Shown piece by piece: positions 1 through 10,187 of a stretch of 64,000 nt of DNA. A program made the translations under genes and the position numbers. The notes beneath the pieces are model-generated. The model was not told the DNA's origin, did no database searches, and saw only the letters and a program-made list of their open reading frames with translations. This DNA comes from Gallaecimonas xiamenensis 3-C-1 (GTDB lineage Bacteria; Pseudomonadota; Gammaproteobacteria; Enterobacterales; Gallaecimonadaceae), in assembly GCF_000299915.1 (NCBI RefSeq), contig NZ_AMRI01000017.1, positions 1 to 64,000 of the forward strand, written 5' to 3'. Every line of letters begins with the position of its first letter. Position 1 is the first letter of the stretch.

Positions 1-57
1 CCCCGCCTCAGCCATATCCGCGACACCCTGAAGATGATCAACGACCTGTTCCGTTGA
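1..57 (+). CDS. 3' end of an unidentified gene entering from the left edge
   Basis: Frame 1 of the plus strand is open from the edge to a TGA at 55-57 and encodes 18 residues ending HIRDTLKMINDLFR. A terminator-like hairpin follows 5 bases later, which supports a real gene end. The residues look like the amphipathic helical C-terminus of a soluble protein. I do not recognise the family, and the upstream sequence is needed to name it. Confidence 0.5.
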   Translation, partial: PRLSHIRDTLKMINDLFR

Positions 58-62
58 AAAAA

Positions 63-82
63 GGGCGCCAAGGCGCCCTTTT
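63..82. terminator. Bidirectional terminator between edge gene and amtB
   Basis: A perfect 7-bp stem GGGCGCC/GGCGCCC with a 2-base loop has an A-run on its left and TTTT on its right. It can end both the plus-strand edge gene and the minus-strand glnK-amtB operon, whose stop codon is at 85-87. Confidence 0.85.
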
Positions 83-84
83 CC

Positions 85-1338
85 TTACTTGCTTATCTTG
101 AACTCGGGATAGGCTTCCATACCGCACTCGGCCATATCCACACCCTCGTACTCTTCTTCCTCGGTGACCCTCAGGCCAACCACTTTCTTGAGGACGAACC
201 AGACCACGAAGGACGTGATGAAGACCCAGGCGAAGATGCTGGCCACACCGATCAGCTGCACGGTGAAGATGGCTTCGGCGTTGCTCAACGGTACCGCCAA
301 CACACCCCAAATACCGACGGTGCCATGCACCGAAATGGCACCCACAGGGTCATCGATACGCAGCTTGTCCAGGCCGATAACGGAGAACACCACCAGAATA
401 CCCCCCACCACACCGATGGCGGTGGCCAGCAGTGGGCTGGGCGTTAGGGGTTCGGCGGTGATGGCAACCAGGCCGGCCAGGGCGCCGTTGATGGCCATGG
501 TCAAGTCCGCTTTGCCGAACAGCAGCTTGGCGGTGACCAGGGCGGCAATCAGACCACCGGCAGCGGCCATGTTGGTGTTCACGAACACCTTGGCCACGGC
601 GTTGGCTTCGTCGATGTTGGAGACTTTCAGCTCCGAACCGCCGTTAAAGCCGAACCAACCCATCCACAGGATGAACATACCCAGGGTGGCCAGAGGCAGG
701 TTGGAGCCGGGAATGGCGTTGATCTCGCCGTTCTTGCCGTACTTGCCTTTGCGGGCACCCAGCAGCAACACGCCGGCCAGGGCCGCAGAAGCGCCGGTCA
801 GGTGCACTATGCCGGAACCGGCAAAGTCCAAGAAGCCCATTTGGTCGAGGAAGCCGCCGCCCCATTTCCAGAAGCCTTCGATGGGGTAGATAAAGCCGGT
901 CAGCACCACGGCAAAAGCCAGGAACACCCACAGCTTCATGCGTTCGGCAACGGCGCCGGACACCACCGACATGGCGGTAGCCACGAACACCACCTGGAAG
1001 AAGAAATCGGCCATGCCGGAATAGACGGGGGCATCGTCGCCGCCGGCCAGCACGGTTTCCACGCTGTGGTCGCCGCCGATCAGGAAGCTGATGCCGGGCC
1101 AGATGCTGTTAACCGCTTCACCGGGGTACATGATGTTGTAGCCACAGAGCATGTACATCACGCAGGCAATGGCGAACAACACCGCGTTTTTGGTCAGGAT
1201 CTCGGTGGTGTTCTTGGCCCGAACCAGGCCCGCTTCAAGCATGGCGAAGCCGGCAGCCATCCACATCACGAAAGCGCCCGATACCAACAGGTAAAAGGTG
1301 TCGAGCGCGTAGGCAATTTGTATTGAAGGTTGATCCAT
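85..1338 (-). CDS. amtB: Ammonium transporter AmtB
   Basis: Inner-membrane channel of the Amt/Mep/Rh family that conducts ammonia derived from ammonium. The 417-residue protein has about 11 hydrophobic segments and no obvious cleaved signal peptide, unlike E. coli AmtB. The conserved pore twin histidines are at about H179 (in IVHLTG) and H338 (in SVHGTVG). The phenylalanine-rich stretch at 112-114 corresponds to the periplasmic gate region. It is second in an operon 39 bases after glnK, the classical pairing in which the PII protein plugs the channel when nitrogen is sufficient. Expression probably depends on NtrC and sigma-54 through the glnK promoter. The family assignment is firm. Confidence 0.97.
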   Translation of the reverse strand: MDQPSIQIAYALDTFYLLVSGAFVMWMAAGFAMLEAGLVRAKNTTEILTKNAVLFAIACVMYMLCGYNIMYPGEAVNSIWPGISFLIGGDHSVETVLAGGDDAPVYSGMADFFFQVVFVATAMSVVSGAVAERMKLWVFLAFAVVLTGFIYPIEGFWKWGGGFLDQMGFLDFAGSGIVHLTGASAALAGVLLLGARKGKYGKNGEINAIPGSNLPLATLGMFILWMGWFGFNGGSELKVSNIDEANAVAKVFVNTNMAAAGGLIAALVTAKLLFGKADLTMAINGALAGLVAITAEPLTPSPLLATAIGVVGGILVVFSVIGLDKLRIDDPVGAISVHGTVGIWGVLAVPLSNAEAIFTVQLIGVASIFAWVFITSFVVWFVLKKVVGLRVTEEEEYEGVDMAECGMEAYPEFKISK

Positions 1339-1377
1339 TATCCTCTCCTAAAAATTATTCTCGTTGGGGGGACGAGC

Positions 1378-1785
<408 letters not shown>

Positions 1786-1848
1786 TCAGCATGTTGAAAT
1801 TTAGAGCATTTATTCAGCGTCCAATACTGCACCAGTAGGGATCGCTAA

Positions 1849-1865
1849 TGCACTAAGCTGGTGCA
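1849..1865 (-). promoter_or_regulatory. NtrC enhancer-type site
   Basis: The dyad TGCAC-N7-GTGCA is a full match to the NtrC (NRI) binding consensus. It is centred about 118 bp upstream of the predicted glnK start, a normal distance for a sigma-54 activator. It overlaps the 3' end of yacL. A weaker half-site (TGCACC) lies at 1828-1833. Confidence 0.7.
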
Positions 1866-2206
1866 ATGAAGGCACACCAGGCGCGGAAAAGTTGCAGGCC
1901 GTCTTCCAGGCCGCAATGGCCCATCAGATCGGTGTCATCAAGATCCAGGTCGGGGTCCACATCCTCTTGATCTTGGCCAAGGCTGTGGTGCTGCAGAGCC
2001 AGCTCCCCTTCCTCCAATACCAGGGTCCATTCCCGGCCATCAAAGCGGTGGCTGCCCTGGCTGGCAAGGGCCGCAATCAGCGGCGCCGCAAGGCTAAGGT
2101 CGGCACCCAGCTCATCTTCGATAAAGCGGCCAAAGGCGGCAAAACCGTATTCCATGCGCACCTGGTGGCGGCCGGTAAAGGGGTTGTGGCTGAATTGGTA
2201 TTCCAT
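1853..2206 (-). CDS. yacL: YacL family protein (UPF0231)
   Basis: A 117-residue acidic soluble protein that starts MEYQF and contains the late CGLEDGLQL motif. Both correspond to E. coli YacL, which is also encoded next to acnB. The middle section (about 75-95) is very rich in Asp and Gln. The function of UPF0231 is unknown to me. The gene has its own Shine-Dalgarno (GAGGTGAGG). Its last bases carry the NtrC-type site of the downstream glnK promoter. Identification rests on remembered family similarity plus conserved position. Confidence 0.85.
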   Translation of the reverse strand: MEYQFSHNPFTGRHQVRMEYGFAAFGRFIEDELGADLSLAAPLIAALASQGSHRFDGREWTLVLEEGELALQHHSLGQDQEDVDPDLDLDDTDLMGHCGLEDGLQLFRAWCAFIAPA

Positions 2207-2238
2207 GGTGCCTCACCTCGATGGGGGCGCCATTTTAC

Positions 2239-2541
2239 TCAGGACAGGGGCTGGGCGCCAAGGATCTGGCCGCTGCCGGCGTCCATCAGTACCTGTTTGG
2301 CCTGGGCGTCCTGGGTGCGGATCTGCAGGCGGTACTGGTAACCCTCGCCGAGGGCCAGCAGTTGGGCATCTTTGATACGAGCACCGGGAAAGGCGTTGAG
2401 CAGGTCGGCGTGCAGCTGGTCGAAGGGTTTGATGCTGCCGTCGTTGACGACGGCCAGGACATCATCGGTCTGCATGTCTTTGGCAAAGAGGCTGGCGGAG
2501 GCCAGGACAAAAAGGGCGGGCAGGGTCTTATTCAGCTTCAT
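2239..2541 (-). CDS. Small periplasmic PepSY-domain protein
   Basis: A 100-residue protein with a clear Sec signal peptide (MKLNKTLPALFVLASASLFA, cleavage after residue 20). The remainder is about the size of one PepSY domain, with the typical pattern of an alpha helix (about 37-50), a strand with YQYRLQI, and a final DAGSGQILG turn. PepSY domains are often peptidase-inhibitory or sensor modules, and nothing here specifies a partner. A strong Shine-Dalgarno AAGGAG precedes the ATG. It lies between yacL and acnB on the same strand but is separated from acnB by a terminator, so it is probably transcribed on its own. Confidence 0.75.
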   Translation of the reverse strand: MKLNKTLPALFVLASASLFAKDMQTDDVLAVVNDGSIKPFDQLHADLLNAFPGARIKDAQLLALGEGYQYRLQIRTQDAQAKQVLMDAGSGQILGAQPLS

Positions 2542-2705
2542 TCAATCTCCTTTTCCATATTTACGCCTGGCATTCTATCGTATTTACCAATCAAAGTCTC
2601 CCTCGCCATCCGGCATTGCCAGGGTTCATTAAGGTAAAGCGACAAGGGCCAAGCCCGGCTGAGATCCCCTTTTGCTGGCCGGACCTTGGCTACGGCCAAA
2701 AAAAA

Positions 2706-2726
2706 CCCCGCCGAAGCGGGGTTTTT
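2706..2726. terminator. acnB terminator (bidirectional)
   Basis: Stem CCCCGC/GCGGGG with a CGAA loop, flanked by eight A bases on the left and TTTTT on the right. It lies 13 bases after the acnB stop. The rest of the 198-base gap 2542-2739 shows no gene. Confidence 0.9.
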
Positions 2727-2739
2727 CAAGGGCTTGGCC

Positions 2740-5337
2740 TTACACGGCAGCCTGGATGATCACTTCCTCAGCTTTCTTGGTGTACTGGGGCAGTTGATCG
2801 AAGTTCAGGTAGCGGTAGGTGTCAGCGGCAGTGGCGTCCAGCTCACGGGCGTACTCCAGGTACTCGGCCGGGGTAGGCAGCTTGCCCAGGATGGCGGCAA
2901 CGGCAGCCAGCTCGGCAGAAGCCAGGTAGACGTTGGCGCCTTTACCCAGACGGTTGGGGAAGTTACGGGTAGAAGTGGACACGACGGTGGTGTTGTCACC
3001 AACGCGGGCCTGGTTACCCATACACAGGGAGCAGCCGGGGATCTCGATGCGGGCACCGGAGCGGCCGAAGATGCTGTAGTAGCCTTCTTCGGTCAGTTGG
3101 TCGCGGTCCATCTTGGTGGGCGGGGCGATCCACAGGCGGGTCTGCAGCTGGCCGTTGAACTTGTTCAGCAGCTTACCGGCAGCGCGGAAGTGACCGATGT
3201 TGGTCATACAGGAACCGATGAACACCTCGTCGATGGCGTCGCCGGTCACTTCGGACAGCAGGCGGGCATCGTCAGGGTCGTTCGGCGCGCACAGGATAGG
3301 CTCCTTGATGTCGGCCAGATCGATCTCGATGATTTCGGCGTATTCGGCGTCGGCATCGGCTTCCATCAGCTCGGGGTTGGCGATCCACTCTTCCATGGAA
3401 GTGATGCGGCGCTCGATGGTACGACGGTCGCCGTAGCCTTCGCTGATCATCCACTTGAGCATGATGATGTTGGACTGCAGATACTCGATGATCGGCTCTT
3501 TATCCAGCTTGATGGTACAGCCGGCAGCGGAACGCTCGGCGGTAGCATCGGCCAGTTCGAAGGCTTGCTCTACCTTCAGGGTCGGCAGGCCTTCGATTTC
3601 CAGAACGCGGCCGGAGAAGATGTTCTTCTTGCCTTGCTTCTCAACGGTCAGCAGGCCTTTCTGGATGGCGGCGTAAGGGATGGCATGGACCAGGTCGCGC
3701 AGGGTGATGCCAGGCTGCATTTCGCCTTTGAAGCGCACCAGCACAGACTCGGGCATGTCCAGGGGCATAACGCCGGTAGCAGCGGCAAAGGCCACCAGGC
3801 CGGAGCCGGCCGGGAAGGAGATACCGATGGGGAAACGGGTGTGGGAGTCACCGCCGGTGCCGACAGTGTCGGGCAGCAGCATGCGGTTCAGCCAGGAGTG
3901 GATAACACCGTCGCCCGGACGCAGGGACACGCCGCCACGGTTCATGATGAAGTCGGGCAGGGTGTGGTGGGTCTCGACGTCAACCGGCTTGGGATAAGCA
4001 GCGGTGTGACAGAAGGACTGCATGGTCAAGTCGGCACTGAAGCCCAGGCAGGCCAGGTCTTTCAGTTCGTCACGGGTCATAGGACCCGTGGTGTCCTGGG
4101 AACCGACGGTGGTCATCTTGGGTTCGCAGTACTGGTTAGGGCGCACGCCTTTAACGCCACAGGCTTTACCGACCATTTTCTGGGCCAGGGTGTAGCCTTT
4201 GTTGGACTCTTGCACGGCAGCAGCGCGGCGGAATTCGGTGGAATGACCCAGGCCCAGGGCTTCACGGGCCTTGTCGGTCAGGCCACGGCCGATGATCAGC
4301 GGAATACGGCCGCCGGCGCGCACTTCGTCCAGCAGCACGTCGGTTTTCAGTTCGAACTGGGCCAGCACTTCGCCGCTGTCGTGGCGAACCACTTTGCCTT
4401 CATAGGGCAGGATGTCGATGACATCGCCCATCTCCAGCTTGGAGACGTCCACTTCGATGGGCAGGGCGCCGGCATCTTCCATGGTGTTGAAGAAGATCGG
4501 GGCGATTTTGCCACCCAGGCAGACGCCACCAGCGCGCTTGTTGGGCACGTTGGGGATATCGTCGCCCATGAACCACAGCACAGAGTTGGTGGCAGACTTA
4601 CGGGAAGAACCGGTACCGACAACGTCACCCACGTAGGCCAGGGGGAAGCCTTTTTCTTTGAGCTTGTCGATGGTGGTGATGGGGCCGATTTCGCCGTCTT
4701 TATCCGGGTCGATGCCGGGGCGGGCCATTTTCAGCATGGCCAGGGCGTGCAGCGGGATGTCCGGGCGGGACCAGGCGTCCTGGGCAGGAGACAGGTCGTC
4801 GGTGTTGGTTTCGCCGGGCACCTTGAATACAGTGACGGTGATCTTCTCGGCAACGGCGTTGCGGGCTTTGAACCACTCAGCCTCGGCCCAGGACTCTACC
4901 ACCTGCTTGGCGATGGCGTTGCCGGCTTTCATTTTCTCAACCACATCGTGGAAGGCGTCGAACATCAGCAGGGTGTGGGACAGAGCCTTGCCGGCGATGG
5001 GGGCCAGGGCGCTGTCGTCCAGCAGGGCGATCAGCGGCTCGATGTTGTAGCCGCCCTGCATGGTGCCCAGCAGTTCGGTGGCTTTCTCTTTGGAAACGAT
5101 GGGGGACTGGGCCTGGCCTTGAGCCACGGCAGCCAGGAAACCGGCTTTTACGTAAGCGGCTTCGTCAACACCAGGGGGAATACGGTTTTCCAGCAGATCC
5201 AGCAGGAAGGCTTCTTCACCAGCGGGGGGATTCTTCAGCAAGTCTACCAGTTGGGCAGTTTGCTCGGCAGAAAGGGGCTTTGGCACAACGCCTTGGGCGG
5301 CGCGTTCTTCAACATGCTTGCGATAGGCTTCTAGCAC
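2740..5337 (-). CDS. acnB: Bifunctional aconitate hydratase 2 / 2-methylisocitrate dehydratase (AcnB)
   Basis: Interconverts citrate and isocitrate in the TCA cycle through a 4Fe-4S cluster. The sequence is nearly colinear with E. coli AcnB, including [28 protein letters not shown] and the C-terminal [11 protein letters not shown] that supplies cluster cysteines. The annotated start is a GTG at 5335-5337: it gives exactly 865 residues, begins [12 protein letters not shown] like E. coli MLEEYRKHVAER, and has AGAGGA 7 bases upstream. The longer frame adds a 19-residue N-terminus without family support. Flanked by terminators on both sides, so it is monocistronic. Confidence 0.97.
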   Translation of the reverse strand: MLEAYRKHVEERAAQGVVPKPLSAEQTAQLVDLLKNPPAGEEAFLLDLLENRIPPGVDEAAYVKAGFLAAVAQGQAQSPIVSKEKATELLGTMQGGYNIEPLIALLDDSALAPIAGKALSHTLLMFDAFHDVVEKMKAGNAIAKQVVESWAEAEWFKARNAVAEKITVTVFKVPGETNTDDLSPAQDAWSRPDIPLHALAMLKMARPGIDPDKDGEIGPITTIDKLKEKGFPLAYVGDVVGTGSSRKSATNSVLWFMGDDIPNVPNKRAGGVCLGGKIAPIFFNTMEDAGALPIEVDVSKLEMGDVIDILPYEGKVVRHDSGEVLAQFELKTDVLLDEVRAGGRIPLIIGRGLTDKAREALGLGHSTEFRRAAAVQESNKGYTLAQKMVGKACGVKGVRPNQYCEPKMTTVGSQDTTGPMTRDELKDLACLGFSADLTMQSFCHTAAYPKPVDVETHHTLPDFIMNRGGVSLRPGDGVIHSWLNRMLLPDTVGTGGDSHTRFPIGISFPAGSGLVAFAAATGVMPLDMPESVLVRFKGEMQPGITLRDLVHAIPYAAIQKGLLTVEKQGKKNIFSGRVLEIEGLPTLKVEQAFELADATAERSAAGCTIKLDKEPIIEYLQSNIIMLKWMISEGYGDRRTIERRITSMEEWIANPELMEADADAEYAEIIEIDLADIKEPILCAPNDPDDARLLSEVTGDAIDEVFIGSCMTNIGHFRAAGKLLNKFNGQLQTRLWIAPPTKMDRDQLTEEGYYSIFGRSGARIEIPGCSLCMGNQARVGDNTTVVSTSTRNFPNRLGKGANVYLASAELAAVAAILGKLPTPAEYLEYARELDATAADTYRYLNFDQLPQYTKKAEEVIIQAAV

Positions 5338-5412
5338 GACTCGATCCTCTTGTATGGCAGACCCCTGGGCCCACCGGTTTGTCTTTCGGGCCACGCCCGT
5401 GGAGGTGCGGCG

Positions 5413-5441
5413 ATTATAGCGATTTTGTGACCAGATTTGAA
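5413..5441 (-). promoter_or_regulatory. Probable acnB promoter
   Basis: The minus strand has a perfect -10 TATAAT (5413-5418) preceded at 17 bases by a poor -35 TTCAAA (5436-5441). The predicted leader is about 70 bases, GC-rich and able to fold. The -10 is convincing and the -35 is not, so an activator may be needed. Confidence 0.5.
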
Positions 5442-5454
5442 TTTTTACTCCAAC

Positions 5455-5479
5455 AAAAAACGCCGCCCAGAGGGCGGCG
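5455..5479 (-). terminator. Terminator of the S9 peptidase gene
   Basis: An 8-bp perfect stem CGCCGCCC/GGGCGGCG with an AGA loop. Six A bases on the left read as a T-run on the minus strand. It lies 25 bases after the stop codon of the gene at 5505. Confidence 0.9.
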
Positions 5480-5504
5480 TTGGTGCAGCAAGGCCAGGGC
5501 CTGC

Positions 5505-7937
5505 TTACTTGAGGTTGGCGTCCATCAGGTTGAGGATACGCTGGTATTCGTCGAGCCAGCTGGAGGGCTCACGGAAACCATGGGGCTCTACCGGATAGGG
5601 GGCCATGCTGAAGTGATTGGTCTTATGAAGCTCAATCAGATGCTGGACCATGCGTACCGAATCTTGGAAGAAGACGTTGTCATCCAAGATGCCGGACATG
5701 ATCAGCAGTTGACCCTTGAGGTTCTGGGCATGGTAGATGGGGGAGCTGCGCTGGTACCCCAGGGGGTCGTTGCCCGGCAGGTTGAGGATGTTGGAGGTAT
5801 AGGGCGCGTTGTAGTGGGACCAATCGGCCACGGGGCGCAGCGCCGCACCGGCCTTGAACAAGTCAGGGGCGGTATACATGCTCATGAAGGTCAAAAAGCC
5901 GCCGTAGGAGCCACCGAAGGTCCCTACCCTGCCCTTGTCCACTCCGAAGTGGCTGGCCAGGTAGTTGACGCCATCCTGCAGATCTTCCACCTCGGGGGTA
6001 CCCATCTGGCGATAGATGGCGGTGCGCCAGTCGCGGCCGTAGCCCTTGGAGGCCCGGTAGTCCATGTCCAGTACCACGTAACCCTTGGTGGTCAGCAGGC
6101 TGCTGAACATGAACTCGCGGAAGTAACCGCTCCAGCCCAGGTGCACTTCCTGCAGGTAGCCGGCGCCATGGTTGAACACCACGGCCGGATATTGCTTGGC
6201 CGGGTCGAAATCCTTGGGCAGGTAAACCTTGGCGTAGACCGGTTGCTGGCCGTGGCTGGACGGAACCGCCACTATCTTGGGCGCGGTCCAGGGGCTCTTG
6301 GCAAAGGCGTCGGTGACGGTGTGGGTCAGCTGCTTGGGCTGGCCACCGGCGGCGCTCAGGCTGTAAAGCTCCGGCGGGTTCAGCACCTTGGAGTGGGTCA
6401 GCAGCAGGGTCTTTTGATCCGGGCTCAGCACGTAGTCGGTCATGCCGTCCAGGTCGGTCAGGGCCTGTTGCGTGCCACTGGCGATATCCAGCTTGTAGAT
6501 CTCGTAGATGCCCGGGTGCTTGACGTTGGCCTTGAAGAAGAAGCTCTTCTCATCCTTGCTCAGCACCGGTTCACTGACCTCGAAGGCGCCTTTAGTCAGG
6601 GCCCGGGCCTTGGCGCCCCAAGGCTTGAGGTAGAGGTGGCTGTAGCCGGACTCTTCGGACTGGTACCAGAGGCTGTCGTCTTTGAGCCAGCCGAAATCGT
6701 TGAAGTCATAGTTGACCCAGGCGTCGTCATGGAGGCGATGTTGGGTGGCCAGCTTGCCGCTGTCGAGATCGGCGGTCACCAGCCAGCGGTCCTTGTTGTC
6801 CTGGGCTTCCAGTAGCAGGGCCAGCTTGCCGCTGTCGCTCCATTGGATGGCCGATTGGCTCCAGCCCCAATCCTGCATCAGCTGCACGGCGCGGGGGCCT
6901 TTGAAGTCGTCCACCTTAAAGCCGGCTTTGCGGTTCTCGGCCCGTACCTTGGCCAGGGGATCGGTGTCGATGCCCGGCAGGTCAGCCAGCTTGAGTTCGG
7001 TTTCCTTGCGGCTGGCAAGGTCTATCAATACAAAGACCTGGGGGTTGGGCTGCCAGTCGGCGACGCGCTGGCGCACCTTGCGCACTTCCACTTCACCGCT
7101 GTCTCCCAGGTAGTTGGGCATGACGTCGGTGTCGCTTCTGTCTTTCTGATCGGCTTCGCTGACCAGCACCAGGTGCTTGCCGTCCTTGGAAAGGCTCATC
7201 TCCACCAGGCGGCGGCCTTCACCCAGGTAGAAGGGTTCGGGGTTGGCGGTGGGGTTGGCGGCCTGGAGTTTCTCCTCCTCGGCAACCCTGGCCTTTTTCT
7301 TGTCGTGGTTCTGGGCCACCCACTTGATCAGCTTGTGCTGTTCTTCGGCCAGGTAACCCTTGGGTTCCTTGACCTTGACCGGGGCCTTGCCGTTTTTCAG
7401 TTCTGCCAGCAGCCGCACCAGGCCATTGGCCGGGTCTAGGGCATAAAAGGCCTGGCCGCGCTGGAAGGCGATACGGCCATCTTGCAGGAACTGGGGGTTG
7501 GCGTCCCGGTCGGCACTGGCGGTGAGCTGGCGAACCTTGCCGCCCTCGGCCAGGTAGAGGTTGCCCTCAAAGATGTAGGCATAGCGCTGGCCTTGCCAGA
7601 CGCCACCGGCCACATGCAGGTAACGGTCGGCGTCAGCCACTTTTTGCACCTGGCCGCCTTTGATGGTCATCAGGTCGTACAGGGCACTCTTTTCACGCTG
7701 CTGCCAAAAATAGGTCTGGCCGTCGGCGCCGATAAAGGCTTGCTCTGGGCTGCGGGCGATCCATTGGGGATCGCTCATGATCTGCTCCAGGGCCGGGTGG
7801 CCGCTGGCGTCGCGGACCGGGGCGGTGACCTGGATATCCGCCTTGGCGGCAGGCACTGGGGTCTGGGCGGCCTGTTCTGTCATGGCACAGGCACTCAGCA
7901 CCACCGACAAGGCCAGCGGTATTAGGGCTTTTCTCAT
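5505..7937 (-). CDS. S9 family prolyl-oligopeptidase / DPP-IV-like peptidase, lipoprotein
   Basis: An exported serine peptidase of 810 residues. The N-terminus [17 protein letters not shown] is a lipoprotein signal with lipobox LSAC. Residues of about 40-560 form a WD/beta-propeller-like region, and the last 250 form an alpha/beta hydrolase. The nucleophile serine is in GGSYGG (about S677), the acid is in the ILDDN segment, and the histidine is about H786 in EPHGF. I start at the ATG at 7937, which has GGGAGAG at good spacing and gives an intact lipoprotein signal. The longest frame adds 8 residues before it. Substrate preference (Pro or Ala at P1) is inferred from the family only. Confidence 0.88.
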   Translation of the reverse strand: MRKALIPLALSVVLSACAMTEQAAQTPVPAAKADIQVTAPVRDASGHPALEQIMSDPQWIARSPEQAFIGADGQTYFWQQREKSALYDLMTIKGGQVQKVADADRYLHVAGGVWQGQRYAYIFEGNLYLAEGGKVRQLTASADRDANPQFLQDGRIAFQRGQAFYALDPANGLVRLLAELKNGKAPVKVKEPKGYLAEEQHKLIKWVAQNHDKKKARVAEEEKLQAANPTANPEPFYLGEGRRLVEMSLSKDGKHLVLVSEADQKDRSDTDVMPNYLGDSGEVEVRKVRQRVADWQPNPQVFVLIDLASRKETELKLADLPGIDTDPLAKVRAENRKAGFKVDDFKGPRAVQLMQDWGWSQSAIQWSDSGKLALLLEAQDNKDRWLVTADLDSGKLATQHRLHDDAWVNYDFNDFGWLKDDSLWYQSEESGYSHLYLKPWGAKARALTKGAFEVSEPVLSKDEKSFFFKANVKHPGIYEIYKLDIASGTQQALTDLDGMTDYVLSPDQKTLLLTHSKVLNPPELYSLSAAGGQPKQLTHTVTDAFAKSPWTAPKIVAVPSSHGQQPVYAKVYLPKDFDPAKQYPAVVFNHGAGYLQEVHLGWSGYFREFMFSSLLTTKGYVVLDMDYRASKGYGRDWRTAIYRQMGTPEVEDLQDGVNYLASHFGVDKGRVGTFGGSYGGFLTFMSMYTAPDLFKAGAALRPVADWSHYNAPYTSNILNLPGNDPLGYQRSSPIYHAQNLKGQLLIMSGILDDNVFFQDSVRMVQHLIELHKTNHFSMAPYPVEPHGFREPSSWLDEYQRILNLMDANLK

Positions 7938-7960
7938 TGTTCTCTCCCGGGATATCAACA

Positions 7961-7986
7961 AAACAGCCTCCCGAGGGAGGCTGTTT
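7961..7986. terminator. Hairpin between the two peptidase genes
   Basis: A 12-bp perfect inverted repeat, AAACAGCCTCCC and its complement with GA between, lies 37 bases past the M13 peptidase stop. On the minus strand it is followed by only a short T-rich stretch, so termination may be partial. A second small palindrome (ACCTTCAGCTGAAGGT, 7988-8003) sits between it and the stop codon. Confidence 0.65.
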
Positions 7987-8023
7987 CACCTTCAGCTGAA
8001 GGTTCTTTTTACCATTTTTACGC

Positions 8024-10093
8024 TTACCAGATCTTCACGCGTTTATCCGGCGCTACGTACATCTGGTCGCCTTCGCTGATGCCGAAGGCATCGTAGAAAG
8101 CGGGGATGTTGCCCACAGTACCGTTGGCGCGGTACTGGCTGGGGCTGTGGGGGTCGGTGTTGAGACGCTTGCGCAGCTCGGCTTCGCGGTAGTTGCGACG
8201 CCATACCTGGGCCCAACCGATAAAGAAGCGTTGGTCGCCGGTGAAGCCGTCCATTACCGGGGCTTCCTTGCCGTTCAGGCTCATCTTGTAGGCCTTGTAG
8301 GCCATGGACAGGCCACCGAGGTCACCGATGTTTTCACCCAGGGTGAAGCTGCCGTTGACATGGGCATCGGGGAAGGGATGGAAGGCATCGTATTGGGCTG
8401 CCAGTTGGCCGGTACGCTCCTTGAATTTCTTCAGGTCGGTCTCGGTCCACCAGTTGCGCAGGTTGCCGTCGCCGTCGAAGTTGGCACCGGAGTCGTCGAA
8501 GCCGTGACCTATTTCGTGGCCGATAACGGCACCGATACCGCCGTAGTTGACGGCGTCGTCGGCGTTCAGATCAAAGAAGGGCGGCTGCAGTATGGCGGCC
8601 GGGAACACGATTTCGTTGGCTACCGGGTTGTAGTAGGCGTTGACGGTTTGCGGCGTCATGCCCCACTCGCTGCGGTCAACCGGTTTGCCCAGCTTGTCCA
8701 GCATCTTGTTGTATTCGAACGCGGCGTAACGGCGGAAGTTGCCCAGCAGTTGGTCGGCTTTGATTTCCAGGCCGTCGTAGGACTTCCACTTGTCGGGGTA
8801 GCCGATCTTGGGGGTGAACTTGGCCAACTTGGCTTTGGCAGCCACCTTGGTGTCGGGGCTCATCCACTCCAGGCCGTCGATGGACTCACCGTAGGCTTTG
8901 AGCAGGTTAGCAACCAGCTTTTCCATACGGGCTTTGGCTTCAGACTTGAAGTTACGGGCCACATACTCTTTGCCCACCATCATGCCCAGCACGCTGTCGG
9001 TGGCGTCGACCGCCTGCTTCCAGCGGGGGGATTGCTCTTCGGTGCCGGACAGCAGCTTGCCGTGGAACTCGAAGTGGCGGTCGGCAATCTGCTTGGGCAG
9101 CAGCTCACCGTAGTTGTCCACCAGGTGGAAAGCCAGGTAGGACTGCCAGGTTTTGACCGGCACCTTGCCGAACAGCTTGCCGAAGTCTTCAAAGTAGGAC
9201 GGCTGGCCGACCACCAGTTCATGGGCGGCGTCCAGGCCAGAAGCCTTGGCGTACTGGTCGAAGTAGAAGCTCTTGAGGGTCTTGGCCAGTTCGGCGGAAG
9301 ACACCTTGTTGTAGGTGGCGTTGGGATCGCGGTTCTTGACCTTGTCCCACTGGGCCTCGGCCAGCTTGGTTTCCAGGGCCAGGATGTCCTTGGCGCGCTG
9401 TTCGGTGTTGTCGAAACCGGCGTTTTTCAACTGGTCGCTGATGTAGGCCTGGTAGGCCTGGCGGATCTGCTGGTATTTGTCGGACTTGTCCAGGTAGTAG
9501 TCACGGTTGGGCAGGCCCAGGCCGGACTGGTCTACGTAAGCGGCGTTTTCGGTAGAACTCTTGGCGTCGGCGTAGACGTAGAAACCGAACGGCAGGGTCA
9601 CGCCCTGCAGGGCCAGTTTACCCATTTCACTGGATACGCCGGCATGGCTGTCCAGGGCGCGGATGGCGCTGAGTTCACCCTTGATGGGGGTCAGACCCAG
9701 CTTTTCAACCAGATCGGTGTTCATGTAAGACTTGTAGAAGTCGCCGATCTTCTGGTCGTTGGAATCGGTAGCCGCGTTTTGCTTGGCAGCCGCTTCTTCG
9801 ATGATGCTCTTAAGGGCGTTTTGGCTGTCTTCATACAGCTTGGAGAAAGAGCCGTAGTTGGACTTGTCAGCCGGGATGGGGGTGCTCTTCAGCCAGGTCC
9901 CGTTGACGTAGTGGTAGAAGTCCTGCTTGGGGGAAACGCTCTTGTCGAAGTTGGCCAGCTCGATACCGGAGCTCAGGGCAACAGCTTGCTGAGTGGTGGC
10001 TTGGGGAGCGGCAGGTGCTTCGCTTTGCTGGGCACAGGCGGCCAGGCCAAGGCCGAGCGCCACGGCCATCGCCAGGTGACTGAGTTTGGTCAT
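8024..10093 (-). CDS. M13 family zinc metallopeptidase (PepO/neprilysin-like), lipoprotein
   Basis: An exported zinc endopeptidase of 689 residues. The signal ends in a lipobox LAAC (residue about 20), so membrane anchoring facing the periplasm is likely. The M13 fold is supported by NAYYNP, the zinc motif HEIGH at about 526-530, the third ligand in ENIGD (E about 587) and the conserved C-terminal end KRVKIW. Of two adjacent ATGs I take the second (10093) because AAGGA is 8 bases before it; the first is only 2 bases from it. Same strand as the S9 peptidase downstream, both lipoproteins, but with a hairpin between them. Confidence 0.92.
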   Translation of the reverse strand: MTKLSHLAMAVALGLGLAACAQQSEAPAAPQATTQQAVALSSGIELANFDKSVSPKQDFYHYVNGTWLKSTPIPADKSNYGSFSKLYEDSQNALKSIIEEAAAKQNAATDSNDQKIGDFYKSYMNTDLVEKLGLTPIKGELSAIRALDSHAGVSSEMGKLALQGVTLPFGFYVYADAKSSTENAAYVDQSGLGLPNRDYYLDKSDKYQQIRQAYQAYISDQLKNAGFDNTEQRAKDILALETKLAEAQWDKVKNRDPNATYNKVSSAELAKTLKSFYFDQYAKASGLDAAHELVVGQPSYFEDFGKLFGKVPVKTWQSYLAFHLVDNYGELLPKQIADRHFEFHGKLLSGTEEQSPRWKQAVDATDSVLGMMVGKEYVARNFKSEAKARMEKLVANLLKAYGESIDGLEWMSPDTKVAAKAKLAKFTPKIGYPDKWKSYDGLEIKADQLLGNFRRYAAFEYNKMLDKLGKPVDRSEWGMTPQTVNAYYNPVANEIVFPAAILQPPFFDLNADDAVNYGGIGAVIGHEIGHGFDDSGANFDGDGNLRNWWTETDLKKFKERTGQLAAQYDAFHPFPDAHVNGSFTLGENIGDLGGLSMAYKAYKMSLNGKEAPVMDGFTGDQRFFIGWAQVWRRNYREAELRKRLNTDPHSPSQYRANGTVGNIPAFYDAFGISEGDQMYVAPDKRVKIW

Positions 10094-10187
10094 GTCCATG
10101 TTCCTTGGTGTGATTTCTTATGATGACAACGGGCCATGGTACAAAGGCTGACCTGGCCCGCAAAGTCCCTCTTCTTTAGCAAATGTT

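Noticed and set aside
2538-2729. A 63-codon minus-strand frame between acnB and the PepSY gene
   Set aside because: It begins inside the acnB terminator hairpin and overlaps the Shine-Dalgarno of the next gene; no family match.
2686-5334. An 882-codon plus-strand open frame opposite acnB
   Set aside because: It is the antisense of a perfectly conserved acnB; the translation is low-complexity Gly/Val/Gln/His, typical of the complement of GC-rich codons. No ribosome site or family match.
8147-10123. A 658-codon plus-strand frame opposite the M13 peptidase
   Set aside because: Valine/glycine-rich shadow; the minus-strand gene has intact HEIGH and lipoprotein signals.
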